Assembly: GCF_034119865.1 (NCBI RefSeq)
Contig: NZ_CP139421.1
Span: forward strand, 62,001-126,000
Length of the DNA: 64,000 bases
Origin: Algoriphagus sp. NG3
GTDB lineage: Bacteria; Bacteroidota; Bacteroidia; Cytophagales; Cyclobacteriaceae
Reading direction: 5' to 3'
Shown here: positions 21,060 through 30,559 of the stretch, piece by piece
Numbering within the stretch: position 1 is the first letter of the stretch
How the letters are laid out: every line of letters begins with the position of its first letter
Program-made: the position numbers and the translations under genes
Notes under the pieces: model-generated
The model's database searches: none
What the model saw: the letters and a program-made list of their open reading frames with translations, nothing else
What the model was told of the DNA's origin: nothing

Positions 21060-22196
21060 TTAATCAGCAGGACTGTCTTTTAATTCTTTTTCTCTCAGGC
21101 TTTCAAAACTGAAATCTGTGCTTTTGATCCATTGGATGGCTTTCGGTACTGTGGCGGCTACGACAAGTAAGGCACCTAAGGAAAGTACATGGATCGGATA
21201 AGTGAAATAGCTCCCTGAAGTGAATATCCCTAGAATCAATAAGGTGCTATAAGGCATAGATACAGCTAGGACATTTATGCCCAATTCTAAGTCAAAGGTT
21301 GGATTGCCTTTCTGGGCTTCATTGTCGTATTCAAATTTCCGGATTGCCGACATATGTGCAAAAGGCCAAAAACTCACGGCGCTCTGTGGAAATACTACTG
21401 CCAACAGTACGGCCGCCTCTGAAGGCATAGGCACAAGCCAGATAAATAGCCCGCTGAGAAGGAAAGTAATGCCTGCCCTGAATGTGAGCAGGGACGTGAT
21501 CATTCTCAACTGGTCCCATTTGAAAATCACAGCTATACCTATAAACAGCAACACCAAAGGTGTCATCATATCCTTCATCATCAGGATGGATTCACTGAGG
21601 AATCCTGGCATGCTTTCCAGATTGAATCCGAAGCTTAGCAGAACTATAGCTACGAGGATTACTAAATTGATCGGTTCGCTCACCATGGCGATCAGTAGTT
21701 CCTTTACTTTCTGTCCATTGGATTTTGCTTTGAGGTTCTGGTTTTTGTAATACCAGGACATAGCCAGCAAGTATGCCAAAACCAGCACAAATAGTTTGTT
21801 TCCTATATCTGCCAAGGCAGCCCATGCCAGCACGTCGTCTCCTAGGTATTCTACGATAAACGGGAAGCATGTAAGTCCTGGGGCTAAGGAAGGGAGCAGC
21901 AACATCAGGGTTCGCATGGCCGGTGTATCAGCTTTGATTCCGAAGAATGGCAAAGTGTATCTGGTAAGGAAGATCATCACAATGTTGAATACCAGAGCCA
22001 AAACCGGAAGAATCAAAAGATCCGGATTGATTTCAATTTTCAGCAAAGCGACAAAGATCATTGCTGGCAAGGCGATGTTGAGAATTATGGTTTTCAACCC
22101 CTTTTTCTGATCCTCGTTTTGTAGTTTTTTCTGGAGAAATATCCCTATAACTATCAATAGGAGCAGCGATAGGGTTTTCTGAAGTGCAATACTCAT
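21060..22196 (-). CDS. AEC-family membrane transporter
   Basis: The 378-residue polytopic protein has about ten predicted transmembrane helices in two bundles. The first is LSLLLLIVIGIFLQKKL with ILNIALPAMIFVALLKI, characteristic of the auxin-efflux-carrier fold (PF03547); the second contains MMTPLVLLFIGIAVIF. AEC proteins move small organic anions such as carboxylates or amino acids. It begins 15 bp after the aminotransferase stop, so the two are co-transcribed. A permease beside a Tat-exported aminotransferase in a SusCD locus suggests handling of the product or substrate of that enzyme, but the ligand is unknown. Confidence 0.78.
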   Translation of the reverse strand: MSIALQKTLSLLLLIVIGIFLQKKLQNEDQKKGLKTIILNIALPAMIFVALLKIEINPDLLILPVLALVFNIVMIFLTRYTLPFFGIKADTPAMRTLMLLLPSLAPGLTCFPFIVEYLGDDVLAWAALADIGNKLFVLVLAYLLAMSWYYKNQNLKAKSNGQKVKELLIAMVSEPINLVILVAIVLLSFGFNLESMPGFLSESILMMKDMMTPLVLLFIGIAVIFKWDQLRMITSLLTFRAGITFLLSGLFIWLVPMPSEAAVLLAVVFPQSAVSFWPFAHMSAIRKFEYDNEAQKGNPTFDLELGINVLAVSMPYSTLLILGIFTSGSYFTYPIHVLSLGALLVVAATVPKAIQWIKSTDFSFESLREKELKDSPAD

Positions 22197-22211
22197 AGTT
22201 GGTTAGATTTC

Positions 22212-23381
22212 TTAGGCGGTCACTTTTTTGAAGGCATCTACGAAAATTTCCATTTCGTCCATGGTTCCCATACTTACCCTGCACCAAGGTTTATTGTCAA
22301 TGTTGAATACACGTACGCCCACACCACTTTCATACATGCCTTTCATGAACGGCTGTCCCTCCATCCGAAGTGGAAAGATCATAAAACTGGTTTCTGAAGG
22401 AATGATATCGTATCCCAAGGAGGCGATCTCTCCTTTGGTGTATTCTCTGCATTCGGTGTTCATGTTCCTGCAATTGGTGATAAATCCCGGGTCTTGCATG
22501 CTAGCGATAGCTCCGTTCAGAGAGGTGACACAAAGTCCCATGGTGCTCCTCACTTTGGAAGTGATGCTTTCGATGCGTTCTGGAAGTGCCACTAAATAGC
22601 CTATTCTCAGCCCTGCCATTCCGTGGACTTTGGAGAATGTTCTGGCTATCATCACATCCTTACCTTCTGCTACAAGGCTTACCATGGAGCTTTCTTCTGG
22701 TTTTTGGAGGAACTCAAGGTATGCTTCATCCACAAATACAGGAGTTTTTTCTGATACAGAAGAGCAGAATGCTTTTAATTTAGCCGCATCAGTAATTGAT
22801 CCTGTTGGGTTGTTAGGGTTACAGATATAAACAAGATTGGTATCAGCATCCACAGCCGCAGCCATCCCGTCCAGGTCATGCTGATAATCACCTGTCAGTA
22901 AAACCGGCTTCCAAGTGGCCCCGAGTTTCTGGGCTGTGTTCATTAAGGACATATAAGAAGGATCGGCAGATACTACATTGCCCCCGTTCATAAATTGTAC
23001 AAATGCCGTTTTTTCCAAGATATCTGATGAGCCAGGCGAAAGCATGATGTGGTCAGCACTTACGCCTTCTTTTTCGGCAATCATGTCTATCAGGATTTTT
23101 GCTTCCCCATGCCCATAGCGGTTGCCAAGTGAAATGGATTCCGTAATAGCTTTGATGACCTTTGGTGAAGGCCCGTAAGGGTTTTCATTGGCATTCAGTT
23201 TTGCGATAATCCGAGCTTCATCGTATCTGAATGCAGGGATATGCTCATGTAGGATGGAATCGGGCTGATATGCGGCAAGTGCTTTGTTTTTAGGAAGGGC
23301 AAAAGCCGGAGCCATTGCCATTGTTCCCATTGCCATTAGACTTGATTTGATCCAGGTTCTTCTGTTGATTGTGTGATTCAT
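22212..23381 (-). CDS. Tat-targeted HisC-like PLP aminotransferase
   Basis: The 389-residue fold-type I aminotransferase resembles histidinol-phosphate aminotransferase. Motifs seen are KLNANENPYGPSP (about 61-73), NPNNPTG (188-194), VDEAYLEF (217-224) and the PLP lysine Lys251 in TFSKVHGMAGLRIGY. The first 28 residues contain a twin-arginine motif (NRRTWIKSS) and a hydrophobic stretch ending AFA, so the folded cofactor-loaded enzyme is predicted to be exported to the periplasm. Biosynthetic HisC is cytosolic, so this copy probably acts on an imported substrate. It is sandwiched between a small lipoprotein and the AEC permease in the sigma/FecR-controlled SusCD locus. Confidence 0.88.
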   Translation of the reverse strand: MNHTINRRTWIKSSLMAMGTMAMAPAFALPKNKALAAYQPDSILHEHIPAFRYDEARIIAKLNANENPYGPSPKVIKAITESISLGNRYGHGEAKILIDMIAEKEGVSADHIMLSPGSSDILEKTAFVQFMNGGNVVSADPSYMSLMNTAQKLGATWKPVLLTGDYQHDLDGMAAAVDADTNLVYICNPNNPTGSITDAAKLKAFCSSVSEKTPVFVDEAYLEFLQKPEESSMVSLVAEGKDVMIARTFSKVHGMAGLRIGYLVALPERIESITSKVRSTMGLCVTSLNGAIASMQDPGFITNCRNMNTECREYTKGEIASLGYDIIPSETSFMIFPLRMEGQPFMKGMYESGVGVRVFNIDNKPWCRVSMGTMDEMEIFVDAFKKVTA

Positions 23382-23447
23382 AGCTGTTTGAATAAAGGGG
23401 TTGTAAGATTTCAGAGAAATATTTTTTTTGATAGATGTGATAAGTCT

Positions 23448-23891
23448 TTAATTCACTCGTACAGTGTGGTACTTTCTAAAGGGTACATTTTTATGGGTGC
23501 CAGCGAATTCAAGGCGTACCTGGCTCCCGGTTTTTGGTACCGATATACCTAGTTCCTGCCATGATATGACCAGATCAGCGGTGCCCTCTGCGCCAGTCAT
23601 TAGCTGGGCAACCCGCTGTGTATTGTTTACAAATACAGAGATGTCCAGATTGGGGACAGGAATGGAGTCTATCCCTTTCGTATGGTCTAGAATATTGGTT
23701 TTATCAAGTTCGAGGAACTTAGATCCTACTGTCACGGGGGATTCGGCACCGAATGATGAGCCGTTTAGCAGTACCAACACAGGAGATGCTACATTTGTGG
23801 TGACCAATTCTTCTGCTTCTACACAGGATTGGGTGATGGAAATAGAAATTATAGCGGCCATCACTAAGTATATATTGAATGACTTTTTCAT
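23448..23891 (-). CDS. Small lipoprotein of the SusCD locus
   Basis: The 147-residue protein has a lipoprotein signal with lipobox TQSC (Cys23) and is probably exposed on the outer membrane. The mature part is beta-rich (SPVLVLLNGSSFGAES, SQVRLEFAGT) with no recognisable family. It lies directly after susD and before the aminotransferase, in the position where Sus-like loci often encode surface glycan- or ligand-binding lipoproteins. A binding role is inference from location only. Confidence 0.6.
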   Translation of the reverse strand: MKKSFNIYLVMAAIISISITQSCVEAEELVTTNVASPVLVLLNGSSFGAESPVTVGSKFLELDKTNILDHTKGIDSIPVPNLDISVFVNNTQRVAQLMTGAEGTADLVISWQELGISVPKTGSQVRLEFAGTHKNVPFRKYHTVRVN

Positions 23892-24045
23892 GTGTTTATA
23901 ATTGTTTTTTAGTGGTCACATGGAATCTCGCATGGCTTATAATCATTCCAGTGTGTGTCATTTTCGACATGCTCGATTTCATGTTTATAAAATTTGGATT
24001 CTTGCGGGATTTATTTGATTTCAGATGCATAGAGATTGGGGAGAG

Positions 24046-25506
24046 TTATTCTACCCACCAGAGTGGAGTTCTCATATTGTCTGAGCCACCGAGTTTGCTT
24101 ACTCCCTCGTCTAGATTTGCTTTATTAAGTGAGTATTCAGAAGTAGGGTATTCTATTCGGGTGGGAAGTACTCCTTCGTTGGAAAATACTGCGCTTGGGT
24201 TAGGAGCGGGCATTACGGGATAGCCTGTTCTTCGGTATTCATTCCAGGCTTCTACTCCTTGGCCAAAAAGAGCTATCCACTTTTGGGTCATGATGCTTTC
24301 TTTGGTCACTCCTCCAATTCGGCTCATATAGTCACCTGGCATAACCAGACCTTGTTGTGTGAATGAGGCTTTAATGGCACTTTCCAGAAACTCTGCAGCA
24401 TCTCCTTCAATATCACCATCTAAGGCTGCTTCGGCTTTGATGAATTCTACTTCAGCATAAGTCATTAGTACACTAGGTGCGGTAGGATCCAAGTATTTAA
24501 GTCCTATTCTCGAAGCATTGTAGTTTCCTGCGGCCGCATCTGTAAGTCCGTTTGGAAGTCCTGCATAGGAACCGTCTTCAAGAGGCTGTGCATATATTGT
24601 AATCCGGTCATCATCAAGTTCGAGCAGTTTGTTTATGAGCGTTGAGCTGATGTTCCAGTCAGACCGAGTGGAGAATACATCAAACATTTTGTTTCTACTG
24701 CCGATCACATCGAAATGGATCAATTCAGCTGTCTGTGAATTGTTTTCGATAACTGGGTATTTGGCAGGGTCTGAAAGGATTAGGCTCATTATAGCTTTAG
24801 ACTCAGTGGGCTTTTTAGCGGCTTGTCTATTGGCTATTCTTAGCGTTAGGGAATTTGCAAACCGCTTCCATTTCATGATGTCCCCGTTGAACATAATGTC
24901 TCCGACCACAGCTGGGCCTGAGGTGGAGAGATAATCGTTGGCATCCATCAGATCGGCCAGTATCCCGGCATACACTTCCTCCATAGAGTCGTATTTTGGT
25001 GAGTTTATGGCTTCTTCTGCAGTGCCTTTAAGAGCTTCTGAATAGGGAATGGGGCCAAAAACATCCGTGAGGTACGCATAGGTAAAGGCTTGCATTACCA
25101 TGGCTATGCCTACATAGTTGGGGTTTTCATAGGGTGCTCCTGGCTCCGAAAGTGATTTCACCTTTTCGAAATTGATCAATGCATCTCTGTAAAGATTGTT
25201 CCAAGTGCCAGAAGAGATTGTAAGAGGGATCTCATAACTGTCTCCCTCAGCATTGATGTAGATATTCCGGGAGAGGTGCTGTATCCAGCACATTGCCGCA
25301 TCTATGTTGAGCCTCTCGTATCTGGTGCTATGTCCCCAGTACCTATCTGCCACTACCTGAATTGCATTTGGCAAAAGCAGGGAAGGGGCTATGGATACCG
25401 GGTTGTTTGGATCTGTATTGATTTCTTCAAAATCCTTGGTACAGGAAGTCATTGTGCCGAAAGTCAGAAGAAGTATCGCTAGGCTGGCTATGTATAGTCT
25501 TTTCAT
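24046..25506 (-). CDS. SusD/RagB-family nutrient-binding outer-membrane lipoprotein
   Basis: The 486-residue protein starts at the ATG at 25506, which gives a clean signal peptide with lipobox MTSC; a further-upstream ATG at 25536 would spoil it. Family motifs include CTKDFEEINTDPNNP after the lipobox, TYAEVEFIKAEAAL near residue 360 and the typical late RIEYPTSEYSLN. SusD caps the SusC transporter and captures substrate at the cell surface. It is 99 bp after the SusC stop. The substrate class cannot be read from sequence; the neighbouring aminotransferase makes a peptide- or amine-type ligand possible. Confidence 0.93.
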   Translation of the reverse strand: MKRLYIASLAILLLTFGTMTSCTKDFEEINTDPNNPVSIAPSLLLPNAIQVVADRYWGHSTRYERLNIDAAMCWIQHLSRNIYINAEGDSYEIPLTISSGTWNNLYRDALINFEKVKSLSEPGAPYENPNYVGIAMVMQAFTYAYLTDVFGPIPYSEALKGTAEEAINSPKYDSMEEVYAGILADLMDANDYLSTSGPAVVGDIMFNGDIMKWKRFANSLTLRIANRQAAKKPTESKAIMSLILSDPAKYPVIENNSQTAELIHFDVIGSRNKMFDVFSTRSDWNISSTLINKLLELDDDRITIYAQPLEDGSYAGLPNGLTDAAAGNYNASRIGLKYLDPTAPSVLMTYAEVEFIKAEAALDGDIEGDAAEFLESAIKASFTQQGLVMPGDYMSRIGGVTKESIMTQKWIALFGQGVEAWNEYRRTGYPVMPAPNPSAVFSNEGVLPTRIEYPTSEYSLNKANLDEGVSKLGGSDNMRTPLWWVE

Positions 25507-25635
25507 AAGATTTATAAGTTGATTTTTAATGGCCATGAACTGTCAGGAGATGGGGCAAACTGGATGGGTTTTCACAACTGTTTGCTTCAGGTATGCTCCA
25601 TGTCATGGTGTGCCATTAATTGGTTGAGGATTAAA

Positions 25636-28600
25636 TCAGAAAGTTACATTTAGGTTGAATCCCAGGTTTCGTGTTGATGGCATTTCTCCATAGGAGAACC
25701 CTTGACCATTGCCGCCTTTTCCATCTACTTCTGGATCCATGTGAGGGTGGTTCTTATATAGTATAGCTAGGTTTCTTCCCACGAAAGAGAGTTTCATCGT
25801 CTGGATAAACTTATTTCCTAAGAACCCTTTAGGGAAAACATATCCAAGCGACAGCTCACGTAACTTCACATAGGTACCATCAAAAATCCCCGTTTCATGA
25901 TAGGTGCGTGGATTCTGGGAATTCCAGAATGTAGTGGCATCTGCGATGACATCATTGGGAACATATACAGGATCTTCACTTGTCCCTACGTTCATGACTC
26001 CCTTGCCTATTACTCCTTCCTCACGCCCTATGGCAGTTTCCGCATATTGCCCTGTTTTTCTGGCAAGACCGGTTCCTACGTCGAAAATATCCCCTCCCAT
26101 TTTCATATCGATCAGGGTATTTAGCTCAATGCCTTTGTAAGCAAGCGAGTTGGTCCATCCGCCTATCCAATCTGGTTGGATGTTGCCTAAAACAAAGGTC
26201 CCTTCTTCGAGAATCGGGAGTCCATTGTTGTAGATCAGCTCGCCTTCAGGACTTCTTAGGTACCTTCTGCCGTAGAGTGAACCATACGGCTGTCCGACCC
26301 GAGCTTCGGATGTTAATGAGTTTTGTGTTCCCAAAATGTAATTTTCCAGCCCCTCGGCAAGTTCTACTACTTCGTTCCGGTTTCTGGCGAAATTGAATGC
26401 GGTGTACCAGCTAAAACCAGTTGGGGTGTTTATCGGTGTGGCATTGATACTAAGTTCCACCCCTTGGTTGGTGATTTCCCCGGCATTTAGAATTTGGCTG
26501 CTATATCCGGAAGCAGTAGAGATGGATACTGCCAGAATTTGGTTGATGGTGGATTGGTGGTAGTACGTAAAGTCAATACCTACCCGTCCCTCAAAAAACC
26601 TCAAATCCAAGCCTACTTCCTTACCTGTGGTGATTTCAGGTTTTAAAGTCCTGTTGGCGATTTCGTTTGATTCTGCATAGGTAGGAGTGGTTCCTGCCCA
26701 TAGCCCTTCTGAAGTATAAACCTGGTTTAGCAGATATGGGTCTGCATCATTTCCCACTTGTGCTATACTGCCTCGTATTTTTGCAAATGAAAGGAAGTCA
26801 GACTGTATATCGAAGATGTCTGTCAGGACAGCGCTCAGGGCTACAGAAGGATAGAAGAAGGAGTTTTGGTTGGTAGGAAGCGTGCTGGACCAATCGTTTC
26901 TTCCGGTCACATCGAGGAACAGATAATTGTTAAAGCCAATTTGGGCTGAGCCAAACACGCTGTTCACCACTTGCTTTCTGATTGTGCTGGATGGAGTGAC
27001 CGGAGCTGCATAGTTGCCCAGATTATACAGCCCATCAATCGTAAGCTGGCCTACACTGACCGCTGTGCTTTTGTAGTTGTTTACCCTGTTGATTCCGCCT
27101 GCTTGCACTTTTAGGGAAAGCCTTTGTGTCAGGTCTTTATCAAAAGTCAGGATTACGTCACTGTTGGTTTCTTGGCTGTTTAGGACAGATTCTGAGTATG
27201 ACCCAAATCTTTTGACATTGTTTTTGAAGCTTTCCGCACTGTTGATGTTGATCCTGGTGTCAGTCCAGTAATCCGTGCCTGACCTGGCCATGATGCTGAA
27301 GTTTTTACTGATTTCGTAATTCAGTGCTATGCTGCCAACCAAACGGTCTTTCTCATTTGATTTGGGTAAATGCGTTTGATTGAAGAATGGATTGGAAAAG
27401 TATTCATGCTGCCAGTTAGCATAAGGGTAATCATCCCCTGGTCTGAACGTCTGCTTTTGGATGTCGTAATAATCCTCCCAATTCTTGAGCTTGGAATAGT
27501 CAGTATGGCGGTGAGCCCATATGAAATCCTGGCTTCCTGTGAAGCCCCGGTTGTCTGAGCCGGATTTTACATATTCTGCATTCACGCTCATCTGGAGCTT
27601 TGGGGTAAACTTGTAGGAGGTGTTCAGTTTGAAGTTGTTTCTATAATAATCGTTGTCAGCCATGATGCTGGTCTGATCCAGTCTGCCTATGGCTACCCTG
27701 AAGCTGCCTTGTTCATTTCCGCCGGAAAGAGCAATGGTATTGGAGACACTATGCCCGGTTTCCCAGAAATCCTCCCAGTTGTTGGGCTGCGGCAAAAGGG
27801 CTACCCGGTCTGGTGCGGAATACCAAAGAGGAACCATGCTGCCGTCCATGGGAGCTCCCCAGCTTTCGTCTACACCCGCAGTTCCACGGATTCCTTCGGC
27901 GTCAAATCCGTTTCTTCCGTCCACATACCAGGTTCTATAGCCAGCCCCGCCACCATAGGTATTCTGAAAATCCGGCTTTATCAGAGGGTTGTCCATAGTC
28001 ATGTTACTGTTGAATTCAATGCCAATCCCTTTGGTGCCCGCACCGTTTTTGGTGGTGACCATAATGACGCCGTTTGCTGCGCGTGATCCATATAATGCCG
28101 CTGCTGTAGCGCCTTTAAGTATGGTCATTTCCTTAATGTTGTCCGGGCTTATTTCGGATAGCCCATTCCCATACTGTCTGCTGGAAGTTTGTTCCAGTGG
28201 CACTCCATCTACTACCACAAGCGGCTGATTGTTGCCTGCCACCGATGACGAGCCTCTGATTACTACATGGGCACCACTGCCTGGCATGGAATTCCCGGTT
28301 ACCTGAACGCCGGCTACTCTTCCCGATAGGCTATTGGCCACATTGCTGGGGCGGGATTCTGTCAGGGCTTTTCCATCCACGCTTTGAGTCGAGTACCCAA
28401 GGGCTTTTTTGTCCCGCTCCAGTCCAAAAGCAGTGACTACCACTTCATTTAGCGCAAGATCCGATGAGGCTAATTCAATCGTGAACATTGACGTAGTCCC
28501 CACTTTTATCTCTTGTGTGGTAAATCCTATAAAGGAGACCGTCAGAATAGCATCTTCACTTCCGTCTTCCAGAGTAAGGGTGAATTTCCCATCTATATCA

Positions 28601-29112
28601 GTCACCACTCCGTTCATTGTCCCTTTTATCAGAATACTTGCTCCAGGGATGGGTTCTTGGGAATCGTCTAGAACCACGCCCTGTATGGTGCGCTCTATTT
28701 TCTGAGTAGATGCAGTTGATGGTTGATAAGTGAAGGCAGGGGGGCTTGGAGATGTTTTGGAGTCTTGAGTCTGGGATTGCTCAAGCATATAGAAGCTTCC
28801 TGATCCTTTTCTGTATTGAATCCTGCTGCCTTTTAAAATTCGTTCCAGGTTCTGCTCCGCAGTCAGCTTGGAATTGATGGCGGCCGGGATTTTGGTTTCA
28901 GAGCTTACCAGAGTGGATGGGTAGGCAATCGAAATTGCATATAGATCCTCTAGTTCCCTGAGGGTTGATTCCAGATTCTTTTTATCCAGCTTCTGGTCCA
29001 GAGCTGGGCCTTTTGCAAGTTGTGTGAGGTTTTGGCCTTGTGCTGAAGGTGGGAGCGCGAGCACTCCAGTCACCCCGGCTACCAACAGATAACGGGTAAA
29101 TTTGATGAGCAT
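25636..29112 (-). CDS. SusC/RagA TonB-dependent transporter with STN signalling domain
   Basis: This is a 1158-residue outer-membrane transporter. Domains in order: signal peptide (1-26), STN domain (about 45-110) that contacts FecR across the periplasm, carboxypeptidase-regulatory-like beta-sandwich (about 145-220; GVVLDDSQEPIPGASILIKG), plug (about 225-345, with SRPSNVANSLSGRVAGVQV and LKGATAAALYGSRAANGVI) and a 22-strand barrel ending NLNVTF. The STN domain marks it as a transducer that signals to its own sigma factor when loaded. It pairs with SusD immediately downstream and is preceded by fecR and the ECF sigma gene. Confidence 0.96.
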   Translation of the reverse strand: MLIKFTRYLLVAGVTGVLALPPSAQGQNLTQLAKGPALDQKLDKKNLESTLRELEDLYAISIAYPSTLVSSETKIPAAINSKLTAEQNLERILKGSRIQYRKGSGSFYMLEQSQTQDSKTSPSPPAFTYQPSTASTQKIERTIQGVVLDDSQEPIPGASILIKGTMNGVVTDIDGKFTLTLEDGSEDAILTVSFIGFTTQEIKVGTTSMFTIELASSDLALNEVVVTAFGLERDKKALGYSTQSVDGKALTESRPSNVANSLSGRVAGVQVTGNSMPGSGAHVVIRGSSSVAGNNQPLVVVDGVPLEQTSSRQYGNGLSEISPDNIKEMTILKGATAAALYGSRAANGVIMVTTKNGAGTKGIGIEFNSNMTMDNPLIKPDFQNTYGGGAGYRTWYVDGRNGFDAEGIRGTAGVDESWGAPMDGSMVPLWYSAPDRVALLPQPNNWEDFWETGHSVSNTIALSGGNEQGSFRVAIGRLDQTSIMADNDYYRNNFKLNTSYKFTPKLQMSVNAEYVKSGSDNRGFTGSQDFIWAHRHTDYSKLKNWEDYYDIQKQTFRPGDDYPYANWQHEYFSNPFFNQTHLPKSNEKDRLVGSIALNYEISKNFSIMARSGTDYWTDTRININSAESFKNNVKRFGSYSESVLNSQETNSDVILTFDKDLTQRLSLKVQAGGINRVNNYKSTAVSVGQLTIDGLYNLGNYAAPVTPSSTIRKQVVNSVFGSAQIGFNNYLFLDVTGRNDWSSTLPTNQNSFFYPSVALSAVLTDIFDIQSDFLSFAKIRGSIAQVGNDADPYLLNQVYTSEGLWAGTTPTYAESNEIANRTLKPEITTGKEVGLDLRFFEGRVGIDFTYYHQSTINQILAVSISTASGYSSQILNAGEITNQGVELSINATPINTPTGFSWYTAFNFARNRNEVVELAEGLENYILGTQNSLTSEARVGQPYGSLYGRRYLRSPEGELIYNNGLPILEEGTFVLGNIQPDWIGGWTNSLAYKGIELNTLIDMKMGGDIFDVGTGLARKTGQYAETAIGREEGVIGKGVMNVGTSEDPVYVPNDVIADATTFWNSQNPRTYHETGIFDGTYVKLRELSLGYVFPKGFLGNKFIQTMKLSFVGRNLAILYKNHPHMDPEVDGKGGNGQGFSYGEMPSTRNLGFNLNVTF

Positions 29113-29281
29113 AGATTAACAGGTTAGTGGTTAGAATGATAATTCGCGTTTATTTTGGGTCAATTGCCAATCATTCTTAGATCTGTGTATGATTGGGACA
29201 CAGGTCTCACTAGTGTAATTACAGGCAGATGGATTTCTCCACTGCTTTTGCTCGAACTAATTTTACTATTGTTTAAGTTGT

Positions 29282-29309
29282 TGCTTGCGATCCGGCCGAA
29301 AGGCAAGCA
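29282..29309. repeat. Stem-loop between fecR and susC
   Basis: The inverted repeat TGCTTGC / GCAAGCA is separated by a GC-rich 14-nt loop and lies right after the FecR stop. No T tract follows on the leftward transcript, so it is more likely an mRNA-stability or processing hairpin than a terminator. Confidence 0.45.
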
Positions 29310-29314
29310 GTAAT

Positions 29315-30241
29315 CTATGGTAGTTGGATAGTGTTCAGTTTTAGGTTGATTTTAGTGTCAAATAACACCTGAATGTTCTCGATCACTTCATTTGGATTGT
29401 CTGACAGTGGTAAGCTGCCTGATATAAGTTCTGTGGTTTGTGGTATTTTTTGATTAGGTAATTCCAGGTCATATAGTTCTGTCACTATGCTAAGCACTTC
29501 TTCTAGGCTTTCATTGTGCATTTGTAACTTCCTCTTTTGCCAGGCTAGAAGCTTGCTGGGATCTGTCATTTTCTTGCTTGCAATCTTTTGGTTCTCCACG
29601 TCCAGTTTGATGGTCTCTCCTGGAGTCACCATTCGGGAGGTGTTTCCTTCTTCACCTTCATAACCCAATTTTACACTGCCTTCCAGCAGGGTTAGTTTGT
29701 GAATGGGATGCCGGTTTTTGAAATTGAATTCCGTTCCGAACACTTCCACTTCCATCGCTTCGCCTTCATTGATCAGGAATCGTCTGGAGCCTGGGTCTTT
29801 GGTTATGTCAAAATATGCTTCGCCTTTTAATTCCACCTTCCGGTCAAATCCAAATGCCCATCGATAGGAGTAAGCCAATGAGGAGTTTGAGTTCAAACAT
29901 GCTATGGACCCATCAGGTAATTCTATTCTTAAAGTTTCATTTGCCCCTGTCTGGTAATTTTTTTCTTTAAGAGTCAAAGACTGCCATAGACCAATATTTA
30001 TTGCTATAAGTAGGAGTACAGAGGCTGCAATTTTTGTTGCACGATGAATCTTCTTTTTTCTTTCTATTTCTTCTTTATGCTTTCTGATTGCCGATTTTAT
30101 TTCTCCAAATAGCTTTTTCTTTAAGAGTTGCTGGTCTTTATCCTCCATTCGATCCACAAAATCACCCTCAAATAGCTCTTCAGTCTCAAAATGAGGTTTT
30201 GCGTACTTATTGTGGAATAAATTGGAGTGGTTTTCTGTCAT
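29315..30241 (-). CDS. FecR-family anti-sigma factor
   Basis: The 308-residue inner-membrane protein has a cytoplasmic N-terminal part (about 1-65) that holds the ECF sigma factor and a single transmembrane helix (about 68-86; IAASVLLLIAINIGLW). The periplasmic FecR domain contains LRIELPDGSIACLNSNSSLAY and VKLGYEGEEG. The C-terminal segment (about 230-308) is the STN-like part that meets the transporter's signalling domain. It lies between the sigma gene and susC, the standard order. When SusC is loaded, FecR is expected to release the sigma factor; this is family knowledge. Confidence 0.93.
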   Translation of the reverse strand: MTENHSNLFHNKYAKPHFETEELFEGDFVDRMEDKDQQLLKKKLFGEIKSAIRKHKEEIERKKKIHRATKIAASVLLLIAINIGLWQSLTLKEKNYQTGANETLRIELPDGSIACLNSNSSLAYSYRWAFGFDRKVELKGEAYFDITKDPGSRRFLINEGEAMEVEVFGTEFNFKNRHPIHKLTLLEGSVKLGYEGEEGNTSRMVTPGETIKLDVENQKIASKKMTDPSKLLAWQKRKLQMHNESLEEVLSIVTELYDLELPNQKIPQTTELISGSLPLSDNPNEVIENIQVLFDTKINLKLNTIQLP

Positions 30242-30559
30242 AACTTCTGTGTTATACTGTAATTGTCAATTCAAACAGGTTTTTCCTCCATTGCGTATAG
30301 AAAAAAAACCATTTTTTTTATTTTGGATGTTTTTTTTGTCTCTTTTTATTGTTTTTTGAACCTTGTTTTTGAGTTTTGTGACTGGGTGGAATTGGGTTTT
30401 TTGATGGGGTCTTCGTTTTTAGCTTTAACATGAGAAGCCTTCCTGGGTTTTGGTCGGGGATTTTCGAAAGCTGTTTTATTTTGGTTTGAGTCGGCTGAAG
30501 TTTTGTGATGGGATGAGTTTGGATTCCAGTGGGGGATGGGATGGCGATGGATTTACTGA
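30242..30559 (-). other. C-rich, G-poor leader between sigma factor and fecR
   Basis: The stretch is strikingly strand-asymmetric. By my count, in 30361-30540 the + strand has 61 G and 18 C, so the leftward transcript would be C-rich, A-rich and G-poor, followed by long A/T homopolymer runs (30299-30340). Such composition resembles Rho-loading (rut) sites. An open frame here is rich in Lys, Pro and Thr only because of this composition and is not a credible gene. Confidence 0.45.
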
